Source of the DNA: Tubiluchus corallicola
Lineage: Eukaryota; Priapulida; Priapulimorpha; Priapulimorphida; Tubiluchidae
Assembly (NCBI GenBank): GCA_030141605.1
Contig: JAQGDQ010002373.1
Location: 95,921-159,920 of the forward strand
Direction of reading: 5' to 3'
Length of the DNA: 64,000 bases
A model generated the notes under the pieces. That model did no database searches and had not been told where the DNA came from. It saw only the letters and a program-made list of their open reading frames with translations. Positions 43,230 to 57,100 of this stretch are shown piece after piece (position 1 is the stretch's first letter; the number at the start of each line of letters is the position of its first letter). The position numbers and the translations under genes are program-made.

Positions 43230-43509
43230 CAGTAGAATCTCAATTACTCGAACACTTATTAACCAAACGAACGAGTTCGTGTTTTATTTGTAGCACGTTT
43301 TATACCTTGTGTTTAAATACATGGTCAAGCACTGCTTTTCGAAGTTTTTGACCCTTAAAACCTGAATACTTCAAACATTCATCATTTCCAATTAACCCTA
43401 CATACAATGCAACAAATAAATGTAGTGTGATTTATAACTATGGCAAATTAGCCAAGAATCAGTTATTTGCCATAATTGACTATCAGTCTGGTTAACTGAG
43501 ACTTTACTG
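43230..43509. mobile_element. pogo/Tigger-like MITE with TA target duplication
   Basis: The element begins CAGTAGAATCTCAATTACTC and ends in an imperfect inverse (GAGACTTTACTG). It is flanked by TA at 43228-43229 and 43510-43511. CAGTA...ATCTC termini next to TA are typical of pogo-group elements. There is no transposase inside the 280 bases. Confidence 0.8.
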
Positions 43510-43670
43510 TAATAACTTTGTCACGCTACTGCCCTGTATGTATACAACCATACCACAGTGACACTTGCCATAAAGACAAGCAATGGTCTTTGGTTAATGC
43601 AAAAATTCATATCCTTTGCAAATCTTTATACCTGTTACTCGAAGCCTGAAAGTGTCTGGAAGACTCGACA

Positions 43671-43988
43671 ATGAACAGACTTTACAAGCGATCATCAGGC
43701 GAAAGAACATCAACCTTATACCATAGTGTTTTGTTCTTTGTCCAACTGTACGAATTGTCGAATAACGTGACATCTAAAAACAATACAATAAACTCCGCTA
43801 AGAAATTTTACAAGTGTGGCTTGCTGCACGAAACAGAATACCTGCAATATTCATTTGCTGTAAAGTACTATAACAATATGCTTCCAATTGTTCTTCAGCA
43901 TTTTAAACAAAAAAACAGCTTTCTTCCATATCTGGAAAGTCGCATACAGCAACAGTTAGAGCAATCTAATCATCGATTGCGCAAATAG
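43671..43988 (+). CDS. unassigned 105-codon ORF
   Basis: ATG-to-stop frame, unusually long for this AT-rich spacer, with a lysine-, tyrosine- and glutamine-rich product ending in SRIQQQLEQSNHRLRK. I do not recognise a family and see no signal peptide, membrane segment or zinc-binding pattern. It could be an exon end, a transposon scrap or chance. Confidence 0.25.
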   Translation: MNRLYKRSSGERTSTLYHSVLFFVQLYELSNNVTSKNNTINSAKKFYKCGLLHETEYLQYSFAVKYYNNMLPIVLQHFKQKNSFLPYLESRIQQQLEQSNHRLRK

Positions 43989-44240
43989 CTTAATTATATA
44001 TCAATTTTTAATGCATAATTGTCAAATAACTGATGAAAAAAAATCAGTCTGAAAAAATTCACTCTGTTCATGCCTTGTAACTTTTATGTTAAATTACTGT
44101 CTGTAAAGAGCTTACTCTTTGAAATTTAATTAGATCATTTTGTAGTCTAAGCTCCAGACGAGGACTAGACTACCATTGAAATAATTTTCTGAAATACCAG
44201 ATCTACTAACATCCCCTACAGGGTTGAACGACCTTGTCAT

Positions 44241-44758
44241 TAGGGGTGAGCATTCTCTGCCAGAAAGCAAATTCGAATCGAAACGAGCTTCAGTATTTCA
44301 AATTCAAATTCAAATTGAAAGATTTTCAAACAAGTTTTCGAATCACCAGTAAAATAGTCTTACAAGGATCATACATATTACTCGATTTTGTTCTGCAGTA
44401 AAACCACTAATAATTTGTTTGAAATTGTGCACAGAAATCACAGCTAAATTATGCTAATTGCATGATGTTTCGATCATTTTAATGATAAAAAATGTATGTG
44501 ATTGAAGTGATGAATATTCGAATCTATAGAATCGAATTTGAAAAAACACTAATAATTTGTTTAAAATTGTGCACAGAAATCACAGCTGAATTATGCTAAT
44601 TGCATGATGTTTCAATCACTTTAATGATAAAGAATGTATGTGATTGAAGTGCTGAATATTGGAATCTATAGTTTTACATTCGAATCGAATTCAAACTAAA
44701 AAAACTCGTTCGAATTTGATTTGAATGTTCAAACTCGAACATTCGATGCTCACTCCTA
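44241..44758. mobile_element. hAT-like nonautonomous element with internal duplication
   Basis: The ends are TAGGGGTGAGCAT and ATGCTCACTCCTA, imperfect inverted repeats. The 8-base flanks CTTGTCAT (44233-44240) and CTTGTCAC (44759-44766) match at 7 of 8, as for hAT. Inside, a segment of about 120 bases occurs twice in tandem (about 44405-44525 and 44546-44668), with TTCGAAT-type palindromes around it. No transposase. Confidence 0.82.
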
Positions 44759-44942
44759 CTTGTCACTGCATAGATAAGCATCTCTGTCCTCTGTTCTTCT
44801 GTTCTATAAATAACATTAAAGATGCTTTTCAACTAACTAGAAGAACTATGTGACAAGCACTAACTCATCCAGAAACTGGCTAACAATAGTGTTTGCTAAA
44901 AAAACTAAGATGGGCTGCACAAATGCATAATCATATACTTAC

Positions 44943-45118
44943 ATATGCCTGGAACTTCTGCAATGAAACTTCCTGTCTCTGGCACTAGATGGCAGTTACA
45001 CCGCTGCAAGCTTCGCACATTCGTTAAATCAGACGGTTTGAGTTTTTCAATGGGAGTGCCATCCGTTTTCAGGTACAAGCCAAAGCCAATGTCATTTTCG
45101 TCTGTGATGAACTCCCAC
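44943..45118 (-). CDS. SEC14L2: SEC14L exon 12 (GOLD domain)
   Basis: Acceptor TTTGTTTGCAG, donor GTAAGT. Encodes WEFITDENDIGFGLYLK and CNCHLVPETGSFIAEVPGI, ending one base into the next codon. Confidence 0.93.
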
Positions 45119-48100
45119 CTGCAAACAAACCAAAATTAACTTGTAGTAGGAAACAAAGACGTTTATAAATGGCCAATACCCATGAAGAACGATGGCTCAA
45201 CCAAAGCTACTTTACAGTGCTTATTTTAGACATCGACAGTTTTAATTATTGCAAACAGATCAGTGTGACAGCATTATAAAAAAATCTATAAGGTTGCCTG
45301 CTTTTTGTTAATACAGATATACTAGTGATAAGCAAAGCTGGTGAGACATCAAAACAAGATCTATCTGTGCATCTCTTTTAAAGAAAATGACTTGGTCCAC
45401 TAGAAGCGTTAACCTAAACAATTATAACAAATCAGTTATACTAAATATTTAAAACACAGAAAACCCACCAAATGTTTAACATTTGCAGTTATAATGTTTT
45501 CTGATTAGGGCTGCTTAGAGACAATTAGCAACTACCTAGCCATACCTTTCAGGATCAGGTTATGGATTATCAGTTGCAGATTTAGAGGATGGGTCTAAGA
45601 AACCTGCTCCCCTTTCACAGTAGCACTTACAACACATCAAATAAATATTTTCTCTGGATTATAAGCATTAGAACGATTTGCTAAATCCTAGCAGTGGCTT
45701 TACTAAAATTTAATACCTATAAAAATCCTATATCACAAGAGTTCTACTTTTCAAAACACATGAAATTTAAGTACACCATGTACACTGTATACCACTATAT
45801 TGCTGAATATTACAATGCTTCCCCAGACCCATTAACTGCCTTTTGTTGGGCCCACCATTTTTCAAAAGCCAGTATCCGCCCTTGATTATAAACTTACCTA
45901 CATGTCAGGACAAAATATAAAATATTATTAGTCAAACAGTACAACACTGTTATATTTTTGCAGACAAAATTTTCTCAGAATACTTCTCCAAGCAATTTAA
46001 CTTAATTTGGGTACAAAAATGCATATATTTGAGAGTTTTTGTTTGCAGACATAACATGACATAGAGAAATGTGGAAATATAGGACTAGAACAGATTGCTA
46101 ATTGGTAGAAAGAAAAGACCACTTTACTCTGCAGAAATTTTGTCACTATGGCTGATAATATGCATAAATTCTTTAAATAATGGGAAGGATGAGTATAAAA
46201 ATCTACAATGACACCTTCCTTATTTCGGACATTCTTTTTGTCAACAGGGCTCTTTCAATTTTATTTGAAAACACGATTTGCTGTTTTACTAGAAAATCAG
46301 AAATCTACTTAAAGTCCGTCATTCATTACCTGATTATGGACCCTGCCTTTCCTACATGATGTTCAACATAAAAATTTGCCCTCTTGTTCACAACAGCCAT
46401 GTCCATCTTAGTCTTATCTATAGCTTCTTTGTTGTTTTGAAGGTAATAGCTTTTTGGGATTTCCCCTCCATAACAAATCTGAAATATTGCAAAAGAAACA
46501 CCACAATTAATAAGGCACTTAGTGTATATGAAAAATTAATTGAAAAGTATACAAATTATTAAGTAAAACAAACCTTGCAGTTGAAATGATTTAACTGTTT
46601 TGACAAATAAAAAGCGAAACATACCGTATATACTCGCATATAAGCCGAATTTAGAACTGTAAAATACAATACTGAAATCAGGGGGTCGGCTTATATGCAC
46701 ATGAAACAAAATGAACACAAGGACAGACACTAATGCCAATTTTCCAGCCACACATTTTCATCGCTATCTGACTCTTTATTTGGTTGTGTGTCACCAGTGG
46801 TGTATTGGAGGGGGATCGTGGGGGATCGCCGTCCACCCACTTTTTTTTTTAGAAAAAATTCACAATTCAATAAATGTCTGCTTTTTGTATTCATTAGATA
46901 AAAAACATTAAAAATGTATACAGGTTTAATATTAAATCTACTTGTTTTCATTTTTTCAAAAAACGGTTTTAAATAATGTCAATTTCTTTCAAATTTGTGA
47001 ATGTAAAATGGTAAGTCTTGAGACTAGCCGTCCACCTACTTTTTATTTAGCAATACACCACTGTGTGTCACCAGTTGCGAGCCGTAACCAAGCCGACGTC
47101 ATCAGCCAATTGGTAGGCAGCGCGTGGGGAGACGAGGGTCACGTGGCTTATAGAGGAACAGCAAACCAATGAGGCAAACGTGAGCACGCGGCCACAGAAT
47201 TTAAAAGTGTGCTGAATTTTGATAATTTTAGTTGTAAAATTATTTGTGCAATACACCATGCCTGGAGAAAAAAGAAAATGTAACAAAATGTGACAAAAAG
47301 GGATGAATTTTGTTGATTGGGTATGGAGTCAAATTAGACAAGTTGATGGTCGGCTTATATACGGGTTTTTGCAAAAACTGGCCATTTTAAAGCAGTGTTA
47401 GGGGGTCGGCTTATATGCGATGTAGGCTTATATGCGAGTATATACGGTAAACATATCAACGAAAAGCAACCTTGACTTAACGGTTTCATTAACTGAATTC
47501 ACTGATGAACAAATTCATCAAAATGAAACCTCTAATACAGCCAATCAGAACACTGAGCAAAACCACAAGGCACCCAAAATGCAAATTTATTCTTAAATAA
47601 TTATCAACAAACAAATGTGCAATTATGTTCAGCTCTTGAATGACATATTGGTTTCTCATAGTCAAAATATTCTCACTAATCTGCATACATTATATTATAC
47701 TAACATTATCAACCTGCCGGCGGATCGGACTTGATCATTCATATTCACATTAAACAGCAACAAGAATTTTTACACTCTTTAACAGCACTGAGAATAACTA
47801 GTATATCCCACAAATGGAGGGTAAATTCTTTGATTACATGGAATCTCTCAGCAGCAGTTGTTCTCTTTTGGTGCTATTAAGAAACATAGAGACATTTTCT
47901 CTTTTTTTTAATAATAAAAATTTAGAGTTAACAAAAACTACTCCAAATTTTTGTCTAGACCGTTGCTGTCCAGTACAAAATATGATAGCATGCAAATTAT
48001 CTGTTTACGTGGGACATACTGGCTAGTAAGAAATCTCTTCTTTGTACTGTTAAGAGTAACTTGCAAAACATAGACATTTTCTCTCTCTAAATTACAGGCA

Positions 48101-51100
48101 ATCTAGAGTTAACAAAAAGTACTCCAAACTTTTGTCTATAACGTTGCAGTCCAGTACAGAATATGATACAATATACTGCAGCCACCCACCGTTGCATTTA
48201 AGTTACGGCAACAAATATTAATGAAGACCAGGCTGTTAAGGTTTGACTGTGATCTTTAATTTAAAGAAGAAAAATAAACAAACAAACAAGTGCTGCATAC
48301 AAGATGAGAACACTTGGGATCACCATCTGGACCTCTGTTCTGACCACCAAAGAACACTGGAACCTCTTCCATTGCTATATCATCAAGTATTAGCTGTTGC
48401 CAGTTATCTGAAAAATTAAAGTGTTCCATAATATAATCAAACCTCCTCTTACTGCCCAATTTGGGACTGCAAAAAAGTTGGCATTAAGTGAATTTGGCAT
48501 TATAACAAGGTGTATTAATACTTACATCTGCACAAATATAGACATTTTGTTTTGCTGAAAATATGAGCATTAAGCGAGGTTGGCATTATAATGAGGTAAG
48601 ACTGTATGAGTTTAACAATAACTTGATTTCATCAACTAAAACTGCTATGTTGGAGCTGACTAACCAACAGCACTGTCTTGTTAAAGAACAACCAACTGTC
48701 ATCTGCCACAAGCCAAACACACAAAATGTTTGGCCACAATTAGTGAGCATGCCTAATTTTCAGAATTTTTAAATAATTTTCTATTACACGAAATGATTAA
48801 GCATCTTAACATTAATGACTGATTCTCTCAGCAATTAGTTTGTAATCTAATCTGAAAAAATGACTTCTTTAGTTAAAATTAAGGAAATCCAAAAAACATA
48901 TAAGTCTTTGAAATTAAACTTATTTTATTATTCTGCACAAATTGTAATAGCAGTTTGCTCTCCAGTCAAATTAACTAAATAAAGCTTTATACAGTAATTA
49001 CATTAATTACATATTTCATATTTACACTTTAAACAATCATATAGTCAAAATTATCTTCCAGCCTCTGTTACATATTTATAGACTTCTTACCGCTATGTAT
49101 TCGAATTTTATTTCGTGTGTGCTGTGTTAGAAATGGCTTCACAATAGCATAGGCAATAGGAAAAATCTTTGGTGCTGTAAAACAAAATAGTACTTCGTGA
49201 AAATTTTTATTTACACTACTCATTCTAGTCCAGCAACTACACTAATTCAAAATTAGATAGTGTAAAGAGAATTGTCTCATGATCCCTGTTTACAGTTATT
49301 AAACAAAAACAATGCAGAAAATAGCCAGATCTGTAACTTTACCATTTAACTGCAATAGGTCTAGGCACAGACTAATTCAGAACAATAGGTTTAGGCACAG
49401 GCTAATTCTGAACAATAGGTCTAGACACAGACTAATTCAGAACAATAGGTCTAAGTACTGACTAATTCAGAACAATAGGTCTAAGTACAGACTAATTCAG
49501 AACAATAGGCCTAGGTACAGACTAATTCAGAACAATAGGTCCAAGTACAGACCAATTCAGAACAATAGGTCTAAGTACAGACTAATTCAGAACAATAGGT
49601 CTAAGTACAGACTAATTCAGAACAATAGGTCTAAGTACAGACTAATTCAGAACAATAGGCCTAGGTACAGACTAATTCAGAACAATAGGTCTAAGTACAG
49701 ACCAATTCAGAATAATAGGTCTAGGTACAGATTAATTCAAAACAATAGGTCTAGGTACAGATTAATTCAGAACAACAGGTCTAAGTACAGATTAATTCAG
49801 AACAATAGATCTAAGTACAGATTAATTCAGAGCAATAGGTCTAGGTACAGATTAATTCAGAACAATAGGTCTAGGTACAGACTAGTTCAGAACAATAGGT
49901 CTAGGTATAAACTAATTCAGAACAATAAGTCTAGGTACAAACTAATTTTCTAAATGGTGTAAATCGAGTATTACTTTACTAGTTTAGAAAACACGTTATA
50001 CGATGATATGTAAAAGCAAAGACAAAACTTACACTACAAATTAAGTACAAAACACAATGTGTTTAATATCTATGGTTAGAGTCAGGTAGCTACACTTACC
50101 ATTTACAACATTTAGTTTGTACAAAGTCTCTGGATAATGATCCTCCATCATCCGCAGTAAATCTAGGCACATATCTATACCTACACGAAGAAAAACGTTA
50201 ATCATATGTAAATAAATTAGTGTTCAGGTTTTTTAAAGATTGATACAGGGCAATATCTAAGACATTGTCATTTCTAAATTCAGTTGTCGGCAGTAAGTAG
50301 CTTCTGAAAGCCATGAATATACCTCGAGTATCAACCTGTAGTCAATGGGACTGTAACCACTTCTCAGAGCTTGTTTTGAACGAATAATAAACTAGGGGTG
50401 TACACAAATAACGATAATTTGAAGCTTCAAATAAAATACTATCCAATTCTGCTACACACTGCATTGACCACATATTGAATACCACCCACACATTTGCGGA
50501 GACAAAAACCTTGGCACTAAGCGAACATCATTGTCCCGATGAAAAGAATCTGCTGTCTTTGCTCCCATACAGCCGAAAAACAATTACACCAATGTCAGCT
50601 CATTGCCTGGGCAATACTAATTCACTGGGAAGTTGGATATATATTTAATTGTCCATATGACAACAAACAGCAGAACTCGGTATGGGAACATTTCGAAAAA
50701 GTCCCATTCAAACACAGTAAAATGTTTATTATGCAAAAACAAGTTATTAAAAAATCAACAAGCCCTATATTCAATCATGTACAGCCCTAAGTAATGCAGT
50801 GATATTGCAGTAATTAACACCACAGTTCAATCCAGATAAGAGTGTGGTATGCATAATTTATCATATCAGTTCATCTGTTAACATCTACAGTGGTACAGTA
50901 ACTGCTGCCCTGTATTTTGCGTTTGTCTATTTCCATGAGTGGACTACCGAGGTCAAATATCTCAGGGGCGAACATTCGATTATTCAAAAATGTTTTCCTC
51001 GAATCTTCGAAGAATAAATTATTCGAAATTCCCACCCTTATAATAAACGATGATCACTGATTGTACATCAATAGAATGACCACATACACAGAACTTTTTG

Positions 51101-54100
51101 CACTCATCTACCTCAGACATCATACATACCAGGCTTGTATGTAACATGTTTCAGGGCAAGATTCTCTAGGTCAAACACAACTGTAATGCCCTCTATTTTC
51201 TTATCGTGCTAAGAAAAAAATATAACAAAGAATATGATACAGGTTACGTATGACTTTGCAATAACGAAAGTAAGTAGTTGGCAAATGTCATTTCAGATAT
51301 TCCACATACTGACAGTAATTTTATCAATAAAAATTTATATGTGAGCAATTATATTAATTATGTTTAAAACACTTATTGATACTTAACACTCTTAAAAACA
51401 AAACATTTGGCATATTAAGGTAAAGAACTGACTTATACATGGTTTAGAATATTCAGTAAGAGGTTACTTAGCAGGTATAAACAAAAATACAACATGTTGC
51501 AGGGAATTTTTTTACAAAATGTTTTCATTCCAACATATATACACCTACCTTTTTTGATTGCGCTTCCATGGCTTTGTACATTTTTTCAAGTTCATGAGCC
51601 ATGGACTTTAGTGCATCATTTCTAGTAGCAGAGTGTACCATGCCTAAGATAAATGCAAAATTATGAACTAATTGATATAATGCATCCACTAAAATATAGA
51701 ATGATTCCTTATAGCAGACTGTATATTTCATGCAAAACACATTATAATATTATGTCACTTTTCACATATTATCCAGTACTAGCATAAACATACTTTGATC
51801 AATAACAAATTTCAATTCCTTTATAAATTCAGTCATTCAAAAACCTTAAAATATTAAAAGTAATTTAACTAGTAACAAGTTTTAGTTCATTCATTCACTC
51901 ATTCATTCATTCATTCACGCATGCACACACAAACCCCAAAATCACAATTTACTCAGCAGCAGTAGGAAAAAAATCAATCCAATCAGTAATAGCACAACAC
52001 AACACTGTATAATTGGATTAACTCATATTTAGACCGAGACAGTTATCCTTAATTATGACAATAGTTATGGCATACTCCTCTATGCCAAAGAAAGAATTCG
52101 AACAGGACTTCAAGACTGAGCTCAAGCTTTCAGCTAATGCATCTTTATTTGTGCAGCTATTAAAATAGTACAAAGCAATGCAATTAACTAATGGACATGC
52201 CTGCGTTTACCTTTTAGATCCAGATCAAAATAATAGTACATGACAGGATGGCCTTCCCTATCTTCTCCGCATATTCCTTTTGGAGAGTATTTTAGCAAAA
52301 CCTGCAGAAATCATTAATTTTTGTATCAAGAAATCAATCCGACTTTCTTATATTAAAATTCCAAACTGTTTACATGACAGTTTATTCAGCAAACGAAGTG
52401 CTTGTAGCCTTGTACCCACAACTTAGAAAAATACTTGAAAAATGGATTTATCACTAGCCTATGCACACAGCTTAAAACAATAATCAGGTGCTACCCTATG
52501 TTACATTGATAATCATATTATACTATACTGTAGTGACAAATTAAATGGAAAAATTAGTTCTAGTTTCCTATGTCCTATCACAAGAAATATAACAAGGCTT
52601 TCCAGAAACTACACACAAGTTGAGAATTGACATCATTCGTGATTGAAATGCAAAATAATTGTCAAATACATTCGTTTTACAAAATTTAAGACAACAGCAT
52701 CTTTAGCTGGAGTCTCAGTACATAGGCATAGTTGCCCGATGAAATCAATGTACGTCGAGGCTAGGTACTGCAATTGACATGTATAGTGGCCTCCACTTAA
52801 AATGTACTAAACCTCTGTACAGCCACTATCACAATATGGTATCATAATCATAATATATTTCACGTTAAATCTAGATCCAGATTCAAAATTTATTTTAACT
52901 AAAATGTATCTTCTGCATTGGATTGTAATATTAATCCAAAAGACATTATAGTAATGACTGTGAAGAAACGTAGACACCATTGTAAGGGCTTAATATATTT
53001 TACTGACTGCGTTGCTAATGAATCATAAATCAATTTTGATGTCACTAAAATTTATATATCAAATATACCTGGGTGATAGGTAATATTGTAGAACATCGAT
53101 AAATGTGAAGAGTAAAAAAATTCATATTTGTGCCACATGACCCCAAAATCTACAAGCTCTAAGCTTGAACCTTGCCCTACCACTGTGCAAAGTATCAACT
53201 TCCAACATTACTCCAGAGCCAAGAAAAAATGGAGACAGAAGGACTGACAGCTGGAACCGATAATTTTATAATTGCGCATGTTAGGATATCTGCAAAGATC
53301 GCCTTGGCACATATAACGTAATCCCATTATCCCTCATAAATTTGGTAAGAATTTACGTGTGATGGCATCTGACTAGACACAGGTATACTTTCGAATAGAA
53401 AGCCCAAAATTTAAACTACTCATATAATAACTTTTACGCTTTTTTCACAAGTTAAAGATTTTGTCGCTTAAGTGACATCTTATCCACTGAACTTCACTTG
53501 TGTGGCAGCAAATTAATATTGAGATTGTCACTTCTGATTTTGTAGCTGCTGCAGACCATAAGAATGGGCACTCCATTTTGTTATGAGAAATTTTATTACG
53601 GAAAGCAGGAACAGTCGTAAGCAACTTGCTCACATGACACATCACTACTGTACAAGCAATCAACTCACAGTAGAATGTGATCGTGTTGTAACTTAAACTT
53701 ATAGTAAAATGAAAAGTGGAGTAACTTTTCAAGCAGCAACTTTTTTTTGTTCTCTTAGATCTTTAGCAAAAGAAATACTAATTCCTCAGCAAAATGCTGC
53801 ACATTTAATGGTTGCTTGTCAACTCAAAGCAAAACTATTCATGGTTATTTGCCCTACACTTCAAGTTGCCAGCATATGAGCATCAGCTCGACTTGGGTTG
53901 CATTTGCACATGTCCGTTATCGAAATACGGATGACGTTGCTGACTGGTCATAGTTTACTGGTAATTCAGAAGCATTATACCGTTATTTATTGAGCAGAAA
54001 CATATACGTTCAGAAATCTTTACACCTTATTTGGGACTAAAAAAAAGTTGGCATAATAGCGAATCCGATATTCTAATGAGTTGATTGATACATATGTGTC

Positions 54101-57100
54101 TATGCAAATACGGATATTTTGTTTTGCTAAAAATTTGGGTGTTAAGCGAGCTTGGCATTTGCATTATCCTCTATGTCCTAATTTATGTTTTGTACCTGAG
54201 AAAACACAAGCAGCGATAGCTAATCCCCTAAGTCCACTTGATGTAAAGCTTAGCAATTATTGCAACATTGTAAATAGTAATGTATAACACGTGGAAGAGT
54301 AAATGGAAAGCTATGTCATAATACTTATGGTACTATCAATCATTAACGATCAAGTAATACACGGATAACTTTAATAAATTTAAGGAACAAACGTTAAACC
54401 ACTCAGAGTAACACAGCACCCTTAATGACTGTTTATCTAGAAAACAACATTTTAAAAAAATTAGAATTTCTATTCACAGACCATAATACATTTTTCTTAC
54501 ACACACAGTAATGCTGCATTAAGGCCCAGTCTTTGCAGTTAGCAAGAGAAATGATATGAAAATTATGTAAGATATTTATCAATGCCCAAAGATCAGTACC
54601 TCTGGAACTTTGTATTCTTCCAATAGTTTGTCAGCATTAATCTGCTTTCGCCAAATGACATCCTACAAAGGAAAGCTGAATGTTTATTACATATAAGTTA
54701 GACAGATAATGCATACTGTGTGTTGTTAATGTATATCACAAAGCTACTAATGGTAGTGCAATTTTCTATTGTTACAAACACATAAACAATATTATGAAAT
54801 GCCATTTCATACACCATATTACCAGTACATTACAAAATAAGGCCGACTTTGGGGTGGCTGACTTAGTTGACTGTGTGGTTGTTCACCACCCTTTCTCCAT
54901 ATGATTAACTTTAATTTTAACATGAAGTAAGCTACTAGCAAATACTGATTAGTATGTAAAATTGTCAAAATTACTGTTTTGTTTATTATGCACTGTCAAA
55001 CTTAAAGCTGATAAATAAACAATTTTAATCTTAATCTTTGGTTGTAGGTCCAAAACCTTTGAAACATGTTTACATTTCTATAAGATAATATAAACTAAGC
55101 AGGTACATCGTGTATATAATTATTAAAACCTTGGCTGCTTTTAGGGTGGTTTTATCTACCTATCATTAAGAATTAAATGTGTGTCATTACAATCTTCAGA
55201 CACCATATTAAAAAGTGGAATTCTTACATTTCTAAGCATCAACTCCGATTTCTTCAGTTCAAAGTCTCGTGCTGAAATAGAAATTTTGAAGTGGATTTAA
55301 TGATAATTAAATGAGTTTTTTACAACTAAAGGGATCAATGGACAAATTATGGACAACATTTTTTGATGTCATTTCGTCAGTCATTTTCGTCAAATAGATA
55401 CCTGAATATAGCAAAGGTACATCAGTTTCACTAAAACCTAATTATCGATATTAGTTAGCGGGTAACGTGTCAGTCATAATAGACAAAACCACTGCCAGTC
55501 AAATCACAAACTTTCATAAGGTAGCAAAATGATGGTCAATGGGAGAAATAACTTTTTCATTTATACATATTCTAACTAATTCTTCTAAGGATTCTTCAAC
55601 CACGATTTGTATAAAACAAAGTTTATTTTAATTTTAAACTCAGGATGTGAAACTAATAAAAGTGATGTCATCTATTATTGGTATTCGTTAATTATTAGCA
55701 TACCTCTCAGCCATCGAAGGTAATAGTAGTCATCCCATTCTGGCCTTGCTATATCCCTTACTTGAGTTTTAAACTGAAAAAAGAATAACAGGTAGCTTCT
55801 TATATAAAGCTTTTTCTCCACATCAAAATCTGTGGACGAAATGTTCACGCAGATGTTTCAATCAACACAATAGGAGCTATTTATCAAAAGGGAAAATTTC
55901 CTCACAAAAACTGAAAAAGGAGTACATGGCAATGTGACTCTAACACTGAAATGGTGTCCGTTTGCTTAAACGTTCAGTGCTGTCTATAAAACAAGACCTT
56001 CAATTATCGCTTCAAAATCAAAATCTCTTGGGTCAGCATCTTCTATATCTGACAATATATCTACTAGCTTGAAATTAGACAAGCCAGTATGCCTGGCAAT
56101 GTTGTATAACAGTATATCCCTTTGATTAGAATAAAGCACACACTCGGACAAAAAATGTTCACTAAAGCTAGAATTCACTAAACCACACTCACAGAGTGAA
56201 GAATTAGCGCCTCCAATTTTATGAAGATGGTATAGTTAAGTTTAGAGTAGCCCATACGTAACTGAAGAAACTTGGAAAACTGGGGCTTTAGTGGAAAATC
56301 AAGCCTCCTATTCAAGATCTCAGAAAAACACAAATTAAAGCTTAATGATACCGGCACGCATGAAACGTTTAGACTAAATTGCTGAAACTAAAAATGTATG
56401 TTTACATTATTATACTTTGAACATTCCTATATGTGAAAGCAGATACTTTCTTTGTGCAGTTATCTGGATACGTAGGCACATGTTTAGTTTTTTAACACAA
56501 ATATTAATTGCTCAACTCCCCCCCCCCCCTAACAAGAGTCTATTTCTAGTGTTTTCCATAGTTATCCACAATGATATATAACAATAATATTATACCACTA
56601 AAAAACTAATTCCGTGTCAAAGGAAAAACAAAAGTTACTTCTCGTAAAATTTGATAGCTACAATAAAAAAATCATAGAAAGCATTTATGGTTACCGTGGA
56701 ATCAGTTTTTCACAAAAAAATTAATAACAGTGTTGAAGGAGATCCATTTACGAAAAAAACCCAACGACGTAATAACGTTAAAAAGAACCATTTATTTGAG
56801 AGAATCCTCAAAATTGAAAAATCGGGCTCTGCACAATGGTCCGCACCAACTTCGTGCAAACTTCAGCCTCCTACAGTGTAAACTGTGGCCTCCAGTAGTT
56901 TTCAAAGATAAATGTGACGATAAGATGACCACGCTTTAGAGACCACTTTGTATCGACCTGTGAACAATTTTACAGTTTACAGAGTAATGCATTTTTGCAC
57001 TCCACAATCTTTCAACGTTAACACCAGATAAAGCTTTTCTGAGAACAAAGGTCAAGTCATTGCATATTTGGAAGCACTTGTGATGTGTAAAAATATATCT

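Noticed and set aside
43990-44040. QLFDNYALK reading as the last GOLD exon of SEC14L
   Set aside because: The phase-1 junction from exon 12 would run straight into a stop with either acceptor.
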